A DNA stretch of 38,993 nucleotides from Saccoglossus kowalevskii (lineage: Eukaryota; Hemichordata; Enteropneusta; Harrimaniidae): NCBI RefSeq assembly GCF_000003605.2, contig NW_003134840.1:152874-191866 (forward strand), given 5' to 3'. This document shows, piece by piece, positions 1-10,692 of the stretch. The position numbers and the translations under genes were made by a program. Every line of letters begins with the position of its first letter. The first letter of the stretch is position 1. Below the pieces are notes generated by a model. That model worked only from the letters and a program-made list of their open reading frames with translations. It had not been told where the DNA came from and did no database searches.

Positions 1-614
1 GTGTAAACACGTGGCCAATGCTGAGATGTCCTGTAGATTGTGTAATCAATTATTGGACCAGTAATTAACCGGAGTATCGCATCAGCTTGTGTTTGATGTG
101 ATCATATGAAATGTATATAACATAACTTGCGTAAAGTAAGTTTAAAAGGTAAAAACTTTTGTACTTTTGTTTCTTGTATGCGTTTACGTTGGAATTACAG
201 CAGACCACCACGAGCTGTGTATACAATATACGTTTGTACATATTCTGTGTTAATTTGCTATTCAGTGCACATGGAAATTTTGACACTGTAATAGGTTGAT
301 AAATGAGACTTCACAGGGCATTAGAGTATGTACTCATCAATGGCCGAGACTGCATGCAAATGAGCTTACGTTTGTGAAATATTTTAATTCCATACATACG
401 TGCCTTATCCTTTGTTGAATTGTAATACTTTGTGGGGGTTATCCTGTCGCACTGGAAACATTCTACATTGATTGCCAAATGTTCCTCTGCTGAAATGATA
501 ATTTGTGCAAAGAATAATTTTAATTTCCAACAACTTTTATTCAGATATTTTTATATTGACCGACATTTCTCTATACTGGTCAGCTGTTGTTTATTGGATA
601 TTTCTAAGAAAAAG

Positions 615-776
615 TTAAACCGGAAGGGTCGTCACCTGTGCACGCGCGGGAATTGAGTCCCAAGCGTTGATAACAACACACCCTAAGAACGCAAAGGCTC
701 ATGGGTAGACGCTTGTTTGTAAACAATGACACGCTATGGCCTGGCGCATGCGTAGGCGACGATTTTCCCGCTTTAA
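615..776. mobile_element. MITE copy 1, TTAA-flanked, ~32-bp terminal inverted repeats
   Basis: The ends form imperfect inverted repeats of about 32 bp. The left end runs from TTAA at 615 through GGGTCGTCACC, and the right end finishes CCCGCTTTAA at 776. A second copy of the family lies at 10570-10692 and shares the ends and the interior (AATTGAGTCCCA, GATAACAACACAC, ACGCTATGGCC). This copy has about 40 bp that the second lacks. TTAA at both borders suggests a piggyBac- or Kolobok-type non-autonomous element; that class assignment is inference. There is no coding capacity. Confidence 0.8.
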
Positions 777-3584
777 GTCAGTAAGGTTAAACTTTGCCAT
801 TAACAATGCTGACTGAGTGTGACCAAGCACTTTTAAAAAAATATTTTTCACATTGAATCTGTCTCTCAGTTTCCATCCTCTATGTTTAGAAAGTGTTGAA
901 TGCATCAAGTATATTTCTTACTTTGTCTAAATAGAAATATAACATTTCTTGCATATTAATTAAATAATTAGAATAAATCTAAGTATTGAATGTCATTACA
1001 GTTTTTCTTGGACTTGTTCGGAGGGGTGGACTATTTTTTCCCAATGTTTTGCTGCCGGAACTCCACTTTCTTTGACAAAAGGTAGACTCCGGGAGGTAGT
1101 TATATATCGTTTTCCTATAGGTCAGCCCATTTCGATTCTTTCTGTTATTTCTCTGTCGGTTCGGATTACCAACAAACATTAACGCAACATTAGTTCACGA
1201 CATGTACATACTGCTAACATATTTGATTGGTTCTTGTGAATATCTTTGATACGTAGACTAGATTTCGATTCTTGAAACATTCATTCATCTCTACAGTGCC
1301 GGAGCACTCAATCCAAACGTAGGTGAGCATATACGTTACAAAACACGTGGAAAGGATGTTTCGTGCGTTTGCTTTTAGGCTTACCAGAACAACTACATTG
1401 AATAAAAAGATATACTGATGATGCAATGACTTAACTATTGTGAAATGCAATTTAAGTCTATTTTGTAACTAATATGCGAAAAATGCAAGTACTGTATTTG
1501 TGTATTAAATGATTGGGTTATTATTTCAGTTCACACTCACGAAATGATGTATCTGGTCTTGGGGAAAAAAAAGTATTAAAAATTGGATTAACAGCCACGG
1601 GATTCATATCCACATGCTTAGCCCCGAATTTCCAATATCTAGTAACACACATGCTGTCCCACGTTTTGGCTAAGCTTCCCAGGGGATACTGAGAAGTATG
1701 TGTAGTGGTTGCGGTGACTTGGGTAATCGGCCGGATATGACATCTGATTATTGGAATAACTTAACCACTGTACTTAACAAACAAAATGTCTGGTGCGTTA
1801 CTCGGGGGGGTGCCAGCCAAACGACTGTCTTGGACGTGTTGGTTATCAAAAAGTGTTCATACAACTAAGTTTTGTAACATACATTATAATTTATTTAGCA
1901 CCCTTCTTTCGATTGCTTCAACATAATTAAACGAGACAAACATGTACGAAGTTCTCAAAAAAATACTAAAAAATATAAACACATTCTATGAAATGAAACA
2001 AATACAACAGTTAATGAGGATACGGGTTACACGTTGTGCTCTTAGCTATTACCACATTTTAGCGATTGTTGCTTCGTTTCTTTTACTTAGGTCGAGTGGA
2101 TTTCAGTGTTTTCTTGGACATGAAAGTATAACTTGAGTTTTTGCATTAAATAGTATGTGTGTGATCAAACCTAGAAAATAATAGGAACTCGCGTGGGAGG
2201 TTTGTAATGTATTCCCCGCTAAGTTCTACCGAGTTCTCATCAATTATTAAATGCTCGCTGGTTCGACATCTGGTTAATTAAATGTGTTTAAGTACAATTC
2301 GTTTTAATTTCAGTTTTGACAGCAACACGACCTCATTAACACACTGTCCAGGGTAGCAATGTCTTAGATACGTGATTTGAAAATTCATTCATGAGTTAAC
2401 TTTTCTCACAGCTCTTCAACACTAGTACAGACGTATTTTGTATTGGTTGAAAGCTAGGACGAGGTCACTTGCTCCGATATTCAGGGTCAAAGGTTGGTTC
2501 AAAATAAACGTCAATGTGGCATTGATGACGAAACATGATTGGTTCAACGTAAACATGTGACTATTTATAATAATTACGTTGCTCTGTATCCTGGAAAATG
2601 TATGCAAATTGTTTACCAACAAATGTCGACCTTATTTGAACAAGATGGTTTTGACCCTGTTATCTTTATCTACGTGTTAACCATTGTTTAATTCATATCT
2701 AAGCTTAGATGGTTTACCTCAAAATATACACCACTTTAAAGTATCACATCTACATCGGAAGGTCATACATCCTGGCACTTCTGGGGGTGTGGATTTAATA
2801 TCAACGTGACTTATTCATACTTTTTCTTCAAAACAATATAATTCATCCGAAAATATTTGTTTAGAATTTTGAAATAATTGCCAACAATTATAATGTATTC
2901 CCCATCCTAGATACCAAGATGTACGACCTTACTGAAAAGGTCATGTCAATTCGTGCATTTCAATGACAACTCTTCATTTCCTACGTTATTAACGACCAAC
3001 ATCCGGGTTATAGCAGACCCCTTAACCCTTTAATTGATGTGCAACACTATGCTCACTTTTTATGTATTTTTCTATAATTTAGGCGTTATTTTGGGACCAA
3101 ATGATCATGATAATTTTCCACTAGTTACAGATCTTGAATAATTCCATTAGAGCGCTACAGTCGACACATGCAGCGCGTGTTCGATTTTCACGATAACAAT
3201 GTAATTAACACGCGTTGTTTACGTTGTTATGGGTCCCTATCGAATACGACGCAGTGCGACGAGTCTAGCGCTTTAAATATCGACAAACCTGTGCAACTTT
3301 ATTTTATGAAAGGTGCCGTATGTTGACTTTGGTCACGCGTTCAAAGGGTTTAAATTAAAGATACACAATTTACATGAAATTAAATTCCATTATCACATTT
3401 CAAGTTACTTTAGAGGGGGTCCAAACATGATTATATTTGACACATTTCGGTGATTGGTAGAGAATATGCAACGTGTTTCAAAAAGATAACCCCCAGACAA
3501 ACAAATCGACTTCAAGTACTATGGCAGTAGTTTCTAAGACAGGTGATGTGCGCGAGGGATTGATACATATATCCGAAACCTAAC

Positions 3585-3594
3585 GTGACGTCAC
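3585..3594. promoter_or_regulatory. full CRE palindrome GTGACGTCAC
   Basis: This is a perfect 10-bp palindrome containing the full CREB/ATF site TGACGTCA, about 2 kb beyond the Fgf stop codon. It is one of six full sites found in the left 30 kb. Function is not shown by sequence alone. Confidence 0.35.
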
Positions 3595-5045
3595 TAGGAT
3601 CCCATCAGACCACATATCTTTTACATCCTAAATTATAACATGGGAAATTGATTTCGCTTATCATTGAGTTGACTAGAACATAAATTGTGGAAATATTCCG
3701 TCACGTGCACGTGTGTGGCGTGTTAATGAATAATGAGGTATTTGTTTTTGGTGATAGTCCAATTAAAGGCGCTCCGTGAGAATCGAGTATATTTGTCCTG
3801 TATGCCCTTATTTGGAAGTTAACGCACCGTGACGTCGGAGAATGAAAAGTAATTTGTTGCCAGTGACGTATCACGAGATGTGGCACGTCGCTGGGTCTCA
3901 AAGGTTAAACGATGAAATCCCCGCCTGATATAATCTTAATCGCGTTGCCGGAAACATTCTAGTAACCATCAATTAGAATTCAAATATTGACTCGATAAAT
4001 TCTCTTTGAATTGATTAGTTTTGCGGGTAGTCCCAGAGGGTGTGCGATTCACCAGTAACAAGATGGACGGGGCTCAACTATCTTGCAATTTGCCGTGAGC
4101 TACTGTGATATTTTTGTCAATGAAGGTACGGCAAAAAATGGAAATGCCGATTATTTAGAAACAACATTGTGTGGGCAGGGTGGGATTGATTTAACTTCTA
4201 CAAATTGAAAATTGTAAGACTGTACGAGAAGTTTTATTACCGCATGCATTTCGTTATAGGTTAGTGGGCTTTTGTAAACAGGCGGTCGAATCTCTGAATG
4301 GATCGCGGAAAAAAAAGTTATAAAAATATCGCAAAAACATATTTTATCAGTACCGTGGTGTAATTTTGAATGTTCTTCAATTTTTCGCCGCTTTCGTTAC
4401 CGGGATTTGTTTTGCTATAGTTATATGGTTTTGCTATCTGTCTTGTATATAAGATAATATTGAGCTCATTTTGCATCAGTTGACATTTTGAGTGCCCTTT
4501 TCACACCCTCGTCAAAAATATGCGACCCCCCCCCAATTATTCGGTTATGACATCGTTATATTATTGCAGACACCACCCTATTGGTTTACAGTGTCAGTCA
4601 TTATATATATACATATATCTATCAGGGCACGTTGAATAACACTTTGAAAGAGGTTATTTTATTTATCGAGGGAGTATTTGTTTTAACAACTTACCCGTTA
4701 CCAAAGGGCAATTGTGGATTAATATTAAGGAAGTCGTGAGTGGGCGACCCTGTCACTATATTGATATAATATTGTAAATTTAGCTATCTGGTTTAGTAAA
4801 AAAAAACAGCGTTGAGGTCATTCAAGGCGTCGTAGTCGTCACGCCGCGTTGTGTTCGCGTAATTACACGTAACTCAAACGCGCGCGAGTTGTGACTAAGA
4901 CGTTTTGACTCACCACCGTCGAAATGTTGTTTTCTTAATGAAAACTGATATCATTAATAATATTTGGGTTAATTCATTTAATAAACGCGGAAATCGTTCT
5001 TGAAATGCACGCGTCAACAAATAAATACCTACTGAATGTTGTATA

Positions 5046-5051
5046 TTTATT
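5046..5051 (-). other. possible polyadenylation signal of the Fgf gene
   Basis: On the minus strand this reads AATAAA, about 615 bp past the Fgf stop codon. It is the first canonical hexamer I find downstream of the stop, so the 3' UTR would be roughly 0.6 kb. Another AATAAA lies at 4658-4663. Both are motif-only calls. Confidence 0.35.
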
Positions 5052-5466
5052 CAAAACCCTGGTCCGAGAAAATGGAAAAAAATTTCGTGACGTAAATACG
5101 GTTTAGGCCACTAAACATGAATATTATATTTAAGCTGGCGCTTGTCAATATATCCTCTACACACTATACAAATAATACTTTAAACATTTAAACACTTGTT
5201 GGAGACAATGAATGAATAAATTCATGAAATTTGTCCCAAATAAATGGAGACTCTCATTTATGGGACTTCTGTCGAAGCTTAAATACAGTCAGTATTAGAC
5301 TTGGCACAATAAATAATATATTTAAATATATAAAACATCTCTTAAGTATTTTCCAGTTTTTGGCATATAAATTACACAGTTCATATAAAAATACTGAAAT
5401 CATAGATTTACATGGATATTTCACCATGGCGACGACTAGAGCAGACGCACTTCATAAACAAGGAAG

Positions 5467-5533
5467 ATGGCCGACGACAACAACGATGGCGATGATGAAG
5501 TAAATAATTCCAACGACGCATGCGTATCAGTTG
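5467..5533 (+). CDS. candidate first coding exon of an unidentified plus-strand gene
   Basis: An ATG in favourable context (GGAAGATGG) opens a 67-bp frame of 22 codons plus one base. It encodes an acidic, Asn/Asp-rich start (MADDNNDGDDEVNNS...) and runs straight into a consensus donor, TTG|GTGAGT, at 5534. The AAGATGGCCG around the ATG also resembles a YY1-type downstream promoter element. I do not recognise the protein and found no second exon. Such a gene would run antisense through the Fgf 3' region and intron 4. A chance ATG frame followed by GTGAGT is quite possible, so this is weak. Confidence 0.22.
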
Positions 5534-5665
5534 GTGAGTTCACATATAGAGTTGAAGTTATTTTCCGTCTTCACGTTTCCACCACAAATCCATCACAAGG
5601 TCCTTGAATTTGACGTAGCGCCTTTACGCTATCATCTAGAATAGATTTCTACGTAATTATCAAGG

Positions 5666-5944
5666 CTACCGTTTTTTATCCGTGCCTTGTGAAACATTTG
5701 TCCTAAAATATCGTTCATACTGTTTGTCGTCATTGCTAGTCCTTTCAACTTCCGGTAGTTCGCGTTTCATAAATTGTACCGCTTTTTTTAATGAAGAGGT
5801 TCGAAGTGCACTTTTAGTCTTGCCGTCTCTGCCAAAACTGAGAAACCAGCCTTCGTAACGAACCGATTCATACTCTGTGTAACCGTTGTCAGAAATAGAT
5901 TCCTTAAATATGCAACTGTAAGATCTTCCTCCTGACTTTTTTGG
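5666..5944 (-). CDS. Fgf8/17/18: Fgf8/17/18 exon 5: C-terminal half of the FGF core and tail, with stop
   Basis: Encodes residues about 122-213. The acceptor reads TTACAG at 5945-5950 and is phase 0. The exon starts PKKSGGRS, then has SCIFKE, NGYTEYESVRYEGW, LSFGRDGKTK and QFMKRELPE, and ends TDKKR and TAG. It lines up with the FGF8 stretch containing CVFTE, NNYTALQNAKYEGW, AFTRKGRPRKGS and HFMKR. YEGW and FMKR are strongly diagnostic. The basic run GKTK...LRTSSLKKA occupies the heparin-binding loop, though it is less basic than in vertebrates. The usual NNYT glycosylation sequon is replaced by DNGYT; one sequon, NVS, lies near residue 204. Length and stop position fit a complete C-terminus. 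Confidence 0.96.
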   Translation of the reverse strand, partial: PKKSGGRSYSCIFKESISDNGYTEYESVRYEGWFLSFGRDGKTKSALRTSSLKKAVQFMKRELPEVERTSNDDKQYERYFRTNVSQGTDKKR

Positions 5945-6527
5945 CTGTAACAATATAATAAAGAAAATAAATAAAATAAATACAATAGTAAACAATGCAC
6001 CATCTTGACTGATTTAAATTAATATTCTACAATGTAATATTCGTGTTGCATCATGGGATAGTATTCAACATGCGCGTATGGTTGATGAAACGTGTGGTGT
6101 TTGCATGCGCGTGGTTCAGTCTGTGGCATATTCGAAATCAACAGGTGTCCGTGAGGTCCAAGGATACGTGACCTATTCCTGTCTATGTGGCAGTATGTCA
6201 TTCCTAGATATCCAACCCTGGCGCAAACTGCGTAACCACCTTGAGGTAGCTGTCGCCTTTTATAAAAAGAAAAGGTTGTTACGGAAGACAATTTGAGGGA
6301 TGGCGCGGTCAGTAAAGAATGGCGTGGTTGCAATCAAGATGTCACACGTAAATTATAGTCTGCGTTTCCGAGTATTAGCTGGCAACGTAACCACGTACAA
6401 TGCGACACGATGCAACCAAGAGACGTGATAAGGAAAGTAATCGTTGCACTGCGGTCTCCGGTAACGATATGTAGATTATGTGCGTACCCAACAAGAACAA
6501 AGTTGTGGTCTTTGTATAATTTCAAAA

Positions 6528-6573
6528 TGTTGTTGTTATTGTTGTTGTTGTTGTTATTGTTGTTGTTCTTGTT
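6528..6573. repeat. (TTG)n microsatellite
   Basis: About 46 bp of TTG units with two TTA interruptions and one TTC, within Fgf intron 4. In the Fgf pre-mRNA it reads as (CAA)n, complementary to the (GUU)n produced from 15850-15901 on the other side of exon 4. Confidence 0.95.
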
Positions 6574-6852
6574 CAAGGAGAAGATGGGTGGGCACAATTA
6601 TACCGATGCAGGAGTAATGGTTGTTTTCTTTGCTTATTGCAACTATTCAAACAGCCCTAGGCCAAATGTAGCAGAATAATACTACCAGGGCAGTGTCTTT
6701 GCTAGTACGTTGGTGGCCCCCGCATAAAACAATCCCTGTCGTACTGTGGACGCTGTAAACGTCTACAGTTCGCACATACTAACAATAGCGATCTCGGCGG
6801 TAATCACCTTACCGCATTTCCGCATATACGCGATTAGCCGGAAACCACGGTC

Positions 6853-6898
6853 GTTTTTGTTTTTTTTGTTTTGTTTTTTTGTGTTGCTTCTTTTTTTA
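6853..6898. repeat. T-rich low-complexity tract
   Basis: Runs of T separated by single G, about 46 bp, in Fgf intron 4. On the Fgf transcript it is A-rich. It could be the degraded tail of an old insertion, but no element body was recognised beside it. Confidence 0.7.
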
Positions 6899-8935
6899 AA
6901 TTCGTGTCCAGAAAATTACAGGTTTGCGAAGAAGGCGGCCGCGATAAAAAGCATTTAGCGCTATTCAATATAATGAGGCATATCGCTCAAGTTGTCAGCA
7001 AGTAATTTACTTGCTTGCATGCCTCGATGAGTACAATGGCATGGAATTCAAGGCTGATAGGCAGGTTTTATGTTTGGGGTCTCTCCAGAAAACACCGATA
7101 AATCAGTAATCACATCCCGCCCTCCATACCCGATGGAGACAGAGAGGCGGTCGTCTTGGCAACAGCTCCACCTTTTCTTGGACAGGTAGCTATCCGGAAT
7201 GCGAACTTACATTGAACTGTACAAAGATAAGGACAGTAACTGTAAAAGTCACCCATTGTTTGCTTTGGTATCGTACATTTATTCTATTATGGGCTCTTTA
7301 ACTTCATCGCATGAATCCTACCAGAAATGGCACTTTTTTGTTTGCAGGACGCTATTCTGCCGCTAAGTGCTAGATACTATAGCACATCTGTCTTTTGTGG
7401 TGGTTAGATTGCTTCTTGATTAGAAGGACTCACACCTCGTAAAGTGGCCGATGTAAATTGACTAAAAGGCGAAGTGTTAAAGCGAGAAATGAGAAAGAAA
7501 CGGTTAATAAAACGGTGTAGTAGGGAATATATCTCATGCTACTAATCTGTCTCCGCCATATACTATTCCCACAATGCATCAAAAGTTGAAGGTGTTTAGT
7601 GCATTTAACGCCACTCACAAAAAAACTGACATTTCCAGGAACCGCAGCGTATACAAATAAATATTGTTTCATGCATGCGAGGAGTGTTATCCAATTACGG
7701 GACAAATTAGCCCAATTCTAAACAATCGGCGGACACAGTGATTTGACACCAAATCCCCCAACTTTGTTAAACACGCGAGTTTCATAGCTTCAACAACAAG
7801 CACCCTTAACCGGACATCGTTATTCAGTGCACGGTGGATCTCGGCTATTAAAAGGTGCGCATTAAACATGATATATTAGGCCCGTGTACTATTGCGTGAA
7901 CTGACCTAGGATCTCGGCGTTAACAACAAAATACGCTGACGAGTCGTTATACCTGCCACTAGCTGCCTATTTATACCGATTTGATTTACCGCCTACATAC
8001 GTATATCATGTAAAAAGTGTGGCGGGCACGGTGTCGACCCTTACCCCCACCACGTCTCATGCACTGATTGCTCACAAACGAAGAAGAACTCCTGTGGTGC
8101 GTACAGAACGGAAATCTTCCCGAATTCCGAAAGAAGTAATTACACAGAAAACAAAATTGAAACGTTCTTTTTATAGCTACTGAATGGGTCAATCAAGACT
8201 CGAGACGGCCAAACCCGGTAACATTGGCAGCCTCCGAGGCTATCACAGTATGTTCCTTTTTTTATGGTTAGCTAGTACATTTACTGTCATGGAAGAAGGT
8301 ATTTGTTGTGAGGCTCTACGTTATAATGCACGTATAGAAACGCTGTAGCGCCTTGGGATTAAATCCGGCCGTATTGTTAACTCCGGCAGCGTGTCCACAA
8401 ACAACCAGTTTGAATGAACCGGTTGCGAAGGTGCAATTGAGAAATTTCTCCAAACCACTGCGTATGTTTGGACACGGACGGCACGACTAATTGTCCCTAT
8501 TACAATTTTCGTTTTCCAACCAACCACGTATATCCACGGGGAGTGTTTGTAAGGTATATTCGGCTTATTTTCCCGCCTTTGTGGGAGTTTTCGCATGTTT
8601 GTATTAGTAGGCTGACCCCCGTTATTCACTTAAAAACGAATAACCCCAATTCCGTCAATGCGACCAAAGATTGGCTTACACTTAAATAAACGTAGTCTTT
8701 CGTGAAAACAAACAATATCAACCAAAACACGGTTTTTAAACAGCAATTATAGTATCTCCGATTCCTATCGATCTCTTTATAAGGGTATTGCCGGGGAAAA
8801 TTGAATAAAACAACTGTAAGTTAAGTTTTCCAAAGTCAAACAGCTGCCGCAAATGGAAAGCTGAAATTAGGGGGAGGAGCTGTACCTATAAACGCGAGAC
8901 ACCCGATTGAATTCAGAAAACTTAAAATTACTTAC

Positions 8936-9039
8936 CCTACCGACAGCTTTCCCCTTGCTGTTCATACATAAATAAAATTTACTTTCTTCTCCTCTTATAG
9001 TAACTTTACTAAATGTCTCTGTTTCTATAATTAATCTAG
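8936..9039 (-). CDS. Fgf8/17/18: Fgf8/17/18 exon 4: 104-bp middle core exon
   Basis: Encodes the end of residue 87 through 121. The acceptor TTTTTCCACAG adjoins 9039 and the donor GTAAGT is at 8930-8935. The first two bases, CT, complete an Ala codon begun in exon 3 (G|CT), giving A-RLIIETETF, then VTIRGEESKFYLCMNSKGKA. This aligns with FGF8 AKLIVETDTF, RVRIRG and YICMNKKGKL. The exon is exactly 104 bp, the size of the middle exon in FGF1 and FGF2, with the conserved phases 1 and 0. The Cys in YLCMN is one of the two subfamily cysteines. It has no ATG near its 5' end and is too short for a simple open-frame search, so it could be missed easily. Confidence 0.96.
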
Positions 9040-9312
9040 CTGTGGAAAAACAAGGAGAAAAACAAGCGGGTAAATTAACGATGAACTTAAAATTGGCAAA
9101 ATAAAAATCCTGTACAATAGTAATTCAAGGATAAATAAAGAGGTCATACAACTACATTAGATACATTCCAATGAACCTTTTCAGGATTCATTTGTATTCC
9201 ATCTCTTCACCTTCAAATGTACGCCCCAAAGATGCCCATCAGATTGAGGTCAAGTGAATATTTGGAACATAATTTTACCGCATTAATCTCCGAATATCGA
9301 AAGTCTGTACGT

Positions 9313-9347
9313 ACAAGTATATAGTATATATTTATATAGTATATAAC
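9313..9347. repeat. AT-rich foldback with repeated TATATAGTATATA
   Basis: The segment contains two near-copies of TATATAGTATATA and is flanked by GAAAGT at about 9299-9304 and ACTTTC at 9346-9351, so the region can fold into an AT hairpin. There are no terminal repeats or duplicated target site to mark it as mobile. Confidence 0.5.
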
Positions 9348-9380
9348 TTTCAATATATTTATTGTACTCTATTACGTGCT

Positions 9381-9394
9381 GTCTCCATGGCGAC
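9381..9394. promoter_or_regulatory. RFX-like X-box, GTCTCCATGGCGAC
   Basis: Matches the degenerate X-box pattern GTHNYYATRRNAAC at 13 of 14 positions (G instead of A at position 12). It lies 340 bp inside Fgf intron 3. A weaker relative sits near 5420. RFX factors act on ciliary genes; a role here is unproven and one hit in 39 kb may be chance. Confidence 0.25.
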
Positions 9395-10050
9395 GCACAC
9401 GGACGTTATATCGAATAAACTGTTAGAGTAGGGGGTCTTCATAAATATTGGACCGTCGCATGTATCACACTGCGCATGCGCATTTTATTTTTATTTTAGA
9501 CAACCGAATGACTTTTGTACATTTTCGTGGCAATTTTCCTCTCAATGGCAGAACACAAAATTGTCGTCTCGTGCTTAGTACGTGTTCGATGCTCAGACTA
9601 AAATACCCACAAATAAATGTTACGATTAATACCGTCGAAAATACATTATAAGTATTTTACTATAGCATGGATATGTATAGTAGTCAGTGTTCACGTCAAT
9701 CAAAAAAGTACGTGTTTGTAGTAAGCAATATGTCTCTGTCAGTGTATGAGTGTGAATGTGAATGGTTGCTAAGTGACGAGACCACAAATATGTACCGCGA
9801 TGTACCATGGGATACATTGATGTGAACACGTTGTTTCAAATGATCCTTTCTAAAAATAAGTTTTTGTTTTGTTTTTTTCTTGTTTTCGCAAGGGCCATTT
9901 TTTTATCTTGCAGGGAGGTCGTTGTACGATGTAAAACGTTGTGGAATGCCCCTCCCCGCACTACTAGTATACTGCCGCAAGAAAAAAACCATACCAAATC
10001 AGTGCGGCGGTGGCGATCGGACCCAATGCAAATGACATGTCGTGTGTGAA

Positions 10051-10140
10051 CTATAGACATAACAAGATATTACGAGGGACCCCTAGACATACCTGGTTTT
10101 CATGGGGGACTTATAGACATACCAAGCTTGTCGTGGGGGA
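10051..10140. repeat. three tandem copies of a 30-bp unit
   Basis: Units start at 10051, 10081 and 10111. Each carries TAGACAT at the same offset (AGACAT at 10055, 10085 and 10115) and ends in GAGGGAC or GGGGGA. The copies are clearly diverged. Because 30 is a multiple of three, a chance plus-strand frame across them shows a 10-residue periodicity, but nothing else suggests protein coding. Confidence 0.8.
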
Positions 10141-10569
10141 CCTTGTCACTCGGCGATTTATTCACATGAGTGTGTTAAGTTTTTTGTTACTGTATTTATT
10201 CTCATCGCCTTCGGGGAATGGGATTTTCTCTCTAACGCTACAAATGATGTTGTTTTATTCCGCTGAGTTTAGAAAAGAATAGCACGCATAACTTCACTGG
10301 GCGAATTTGTTCTTTTATGAGCTTCAGTTGGCCTTCTTCCACTCGGTATTGTTTGTTCGGTGGCTATGGTACGGGTGGAATACTAAACGCGATACAACGC
10401 TATGTTATAATACATATTGAATCTCCAACGAACCGCGACTGATACAAGCGCGTTTTGTGTCGCGGTAGTACGTAACGTCGGACCAAACATCATTACGACG
10501 CGATTACCACGGTAGCGGACGTCGACTATTTAATGTGTGGTTATTCTCATTGTATCTAACTTTATCCTA

Positions 10570-10692
10570 TTAAAGCGGGAGGGTCGTCACCTACGCACGC
10601 GCGGGAATTGAGTCCCAGGCGACGATAACAACACACGCTAAAAACGCTATGGCCATCTGACGCATGCGCAGGTGACGACTCCCCCGCTTTAA
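10570..10692. mobile_element. MITE copy 2, TTAA-flanked, ~32-bp terminal inverted repeats
   Basis: Left end TTAAAGCGGGAGGGTCGTC at 10570 and right end GACGACTCCCCCGCTTTAA at 10692 form imperfect inverted repeats extending about 32 bp, through CACCTRCGCAYGCG. TTAA stands at both borders, as a duplicated target would. It is in the same orientation as copy 1 (615-776) but lacks about 40 bp of its interior. It lies in Fgf intron 3. It is non-autonomous, with no coding capacity. Confidence 0.88.

Larger units (their letters stand above)
1..5045. other. non-coding region downstream of the Fgf gene
   Basis: No open frame here has a recognisable product, and I see no RNA gene. CpG is retained at ordinary density. 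Visible contents are one TTAA-flanked inverted-repeat element (615-776), a perfect 10-bp CRE palindrome (3585-3594), a DR1-like half match near 2484-2496 and a short AT dinucleotide run near 4600-4620. The right end is set by a possible Fgf polyadenylation signal at 5046-5051. Confidence 0.6.
5945..8935 (-). other. Fgf8/17/18 intron 4
   Basis: This 2,991-bp intron lies between exons 4 and 5. Its donor GTAAGT is at 8930-8935 and its acceptor ends at 5945. It contains a (TTG)n tract at 6528-6573 and T-rich simple sequence at 6853-6898. Several open frames of 60-110 codons on both strands resemble nothing I know and show no splice context, so I treat them as chance frames. Confidence 0.85.

Noticed and set aside
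10010-10282. Plus-strand frame with a 10-residue repeat
   Set aside because: The periodicity follows from the 30-bp tandem repeat. The rest of the frame has no protein-like features.
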